Below are positions 6,199-7,064 of a stretch of 7,064 nucleotides of DNA, piece by piece. The position numbers were made by a program, and so were the translations under genes. The stretch spans positions 1 to 7,064 of the forward strand of contig CALAHL010000290.1 in NCBI GenBank assembly GCA_937891725.1, in the 5' to 3' direction. The stretch is from an uncultured Rhodospirillaceae bacterium. GTDB taxonomy: Bacteria > Pseudomonadota > Alphaproteobacteria > Thalassobaculales > Thalassobaculaceae. Below the pieces are notes generated by a model. It was not told where the DNA came from and did no database searches. It was given only the letters and a program-made list of their open reading frames with translations. The first letter of the stretch is position 1; the number at the start of each line of letters is the position of its first letter.

Positions 6199-7005
6199 AT
6201 GAGCCTCGCCTCAAATGATCGATATATAGATCTCAGCACCGGCACCCGTATTTGGGTTGTCGCAGCGATCCATGGGGATGTGGCGCGACTTGAAAGCCTG
6301 CACGATCAGATTGGGGCTCGGTTCAAGATCGGTGACAGGCTGGTTTACACCGGAAACGTGATGGGCCTGGGCGATGTGCGCGCCACCATCGATGAGATTT
6401 TGCGGTTTCGGCGGTCCATCTTGGCGCTGCCGCCGCTGTATCTGCCCGGCGACATCGTGTTCCTGCGCGGCCGGCAGGAGGAGATGTGGCACAAACTCCT
6501 GCAGATTCATTTTGCCCCCAAGCCGGCCGATCTGTTGCGGTGGATGCTGGACCGGGGGGTTGAGCCGACCTTGCGGGCCTATGGCGGGGATCCCGCCCAG
6601 GGGTTCCAGGCCGCCCAGGAGGGTCTGGTGGCGCTGACCCGGTGGACGGCGCGCCTGAAAGCGGCGATGCAGGCGGCGCCCGGCCATCACGCGTGGTTCA
6701 TGTCTCTGCGTCGCTACGCCATGTCCGGGGCCGACGGGGTGCTGATGGTGCACAGCGGATTGGATCCGGCACGGCGATTGGAAGAACAGAAAGACGCGTT
6801 CTGGTGGGAAAGCGCAGGTTTTGCCAAAGCGTCTTCCGGCTATCAGGATTTTCAGCGGATCATTCGAGGATTTGATCCGGCTGACGCGGGCTGGACGGAG
6901 GACGGGATCACGCTCTCGATTGACGAGGGGTGCGGTCGTGATGGCGCGCTCTCGGCAGTCTGTGTGTCAACAAAAGGTGACATTCTCGACCGCCTAGATG
7001 TGTAA
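6199..7005 (+). CDS. Calcineurin-like (PPP-type) phosphatase homologue lacking most metal ligands; probable pseudo-enzyme
   Basis: This 268-aa soluble protein follows the order of bacterial PPP-type metallophosphatases, but the catalytic motifs are altered. The usual GDIHG reads AAIHG (22-26; metal Asp to Ala23). GDYIDRG reads GNVMGLG (52-58; Asp to Asn53, second Asp to Gly56, Arg to Leu57). GNHE reads GRQE (91-94; Asn to Arg92, His to Gln93). The late GH motif reads GF (Phe225). His25 and His185 (in VHSGLDPARRLEEQ) remain. The C-terminal ITLSIDEGCGRDGALSAVCV matches the family's final strands, so the fold seems complete. The frame is uninterrupted, with codon use like its neighbours, which argues for a kept function such as binding rather than hydrolysis. 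No signal peptide or membrane helix is seen. The ATG at 6199 is the first after an in-frame stop at 6154-6156; no good Shine-Dalgarno site is visible. It is separated from carD by a terminator. Confidence 0.75.
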   Translation: MSLASNDRYIDLSTGTRIWVVAAIHGDVARLESLHDQIGARFKIGDRLVYTGNVMGLGDVRATIDEILRFRRSILALPPLYLPGDIVFLRGRQEEMWHKLLQIHFAPKPADLLRWMLDRGVEPTLRAYGGDPAQGFQAAQEGLVALTRWTARLKAAMQAAPGHHAWFMSLRRYAMSGADGVLMVHSGLDPARRLEEQKDAFWWESAGFAKASSGYQDFQRIIRGFDPADAGWTEDGITLSIDEGCGRDGALSAVCVSTKGDILDRLDV

Positions 7006-7064
7006 ATTAATTCTGACACAGAGCTAATAAGGCTCAAATCGACAGACTGTTTCCAAATTTGTTG

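Noticed and set aside
6211..6753. A 180-codon minus-strand open frame opposite the phosphatase-like gene.
   Set aside because: The plus-strand frame shows a recognisable fold along its whole length. The antisense frame shows none.
7006..7064. A terminator or promoter after the last gene (GAGC-N7-GCTC at 7021-7035).
   Set aside because: The stem is only 4 bp with no T tract, and too little sequence is left to judge. I see nothing supportable here.

Overview
The window looks like chromosomal core DNA from an alphaproteobacterium, probably of the Rhodospirillales type. The basis is a high-GC coding style, a DivL-type cell-cycle protein with tyrosine in place of the phospho-acceptor histidine, the order tsaE - amgK-like kinase - murU-like nucleotidyltransferase, and the pair fdxA - carD/cdnL. 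The genus cannot be named from sequence alone. No tRNA, rRNA, insertion sequence, CRISPR array or phage gene was seen.

Left block (1-4579, minus strand). This is one tightly packed operon, read right to left. It starts with an 805-aa membrane-anchored multi-PAS histidine-kinase-like protein (DivL type, GTG start). Next is tsaE (tRNA t6A synthesis ATPase), which overlaps it by 4 bases (ATGA). Then comes an AmgK-like anomeric sugar kinase that begins at a TTG two codons after the tsaE stop, in the same frame. The last gene is a MurU-like uridylyltransferase that runs off the left edge of the window. AmgK and MurU make UDP-MurNAc from recycled MurNAc in the known peptidoglycan salvage route. The operon therefore joins cell-cycle signalling, an essential tRNA modification and wall recycling.

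Middle (4580-4810). A 231-bp divergent intergenic region must carry promoters for both the left operon and fdxA. It holds a small perfect inverted repeat.

Right block (4811-7064, plus strand). fdxA encodes a 7Fe ferredoxin and is followed by a strong hairpin that probably terminates it. A 413-bp non-coding stretch precedes carD. It holds repeated TGTCAT boxes, an extended -10 promoter candidate and a leader able to fold into competing hairpins. carD/cdnL encodes an RNA-polymerase-binding regulator and is closed by a clear rho-independent terminator. The last gene encodes a 268-aa protein with the layout of a PPP-type (calcineurin-like) phosphatase, but nearly every metal ligand has been replaced. 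It looks like a maintained pseudo-phosphatase and is the most unusual object in the window.
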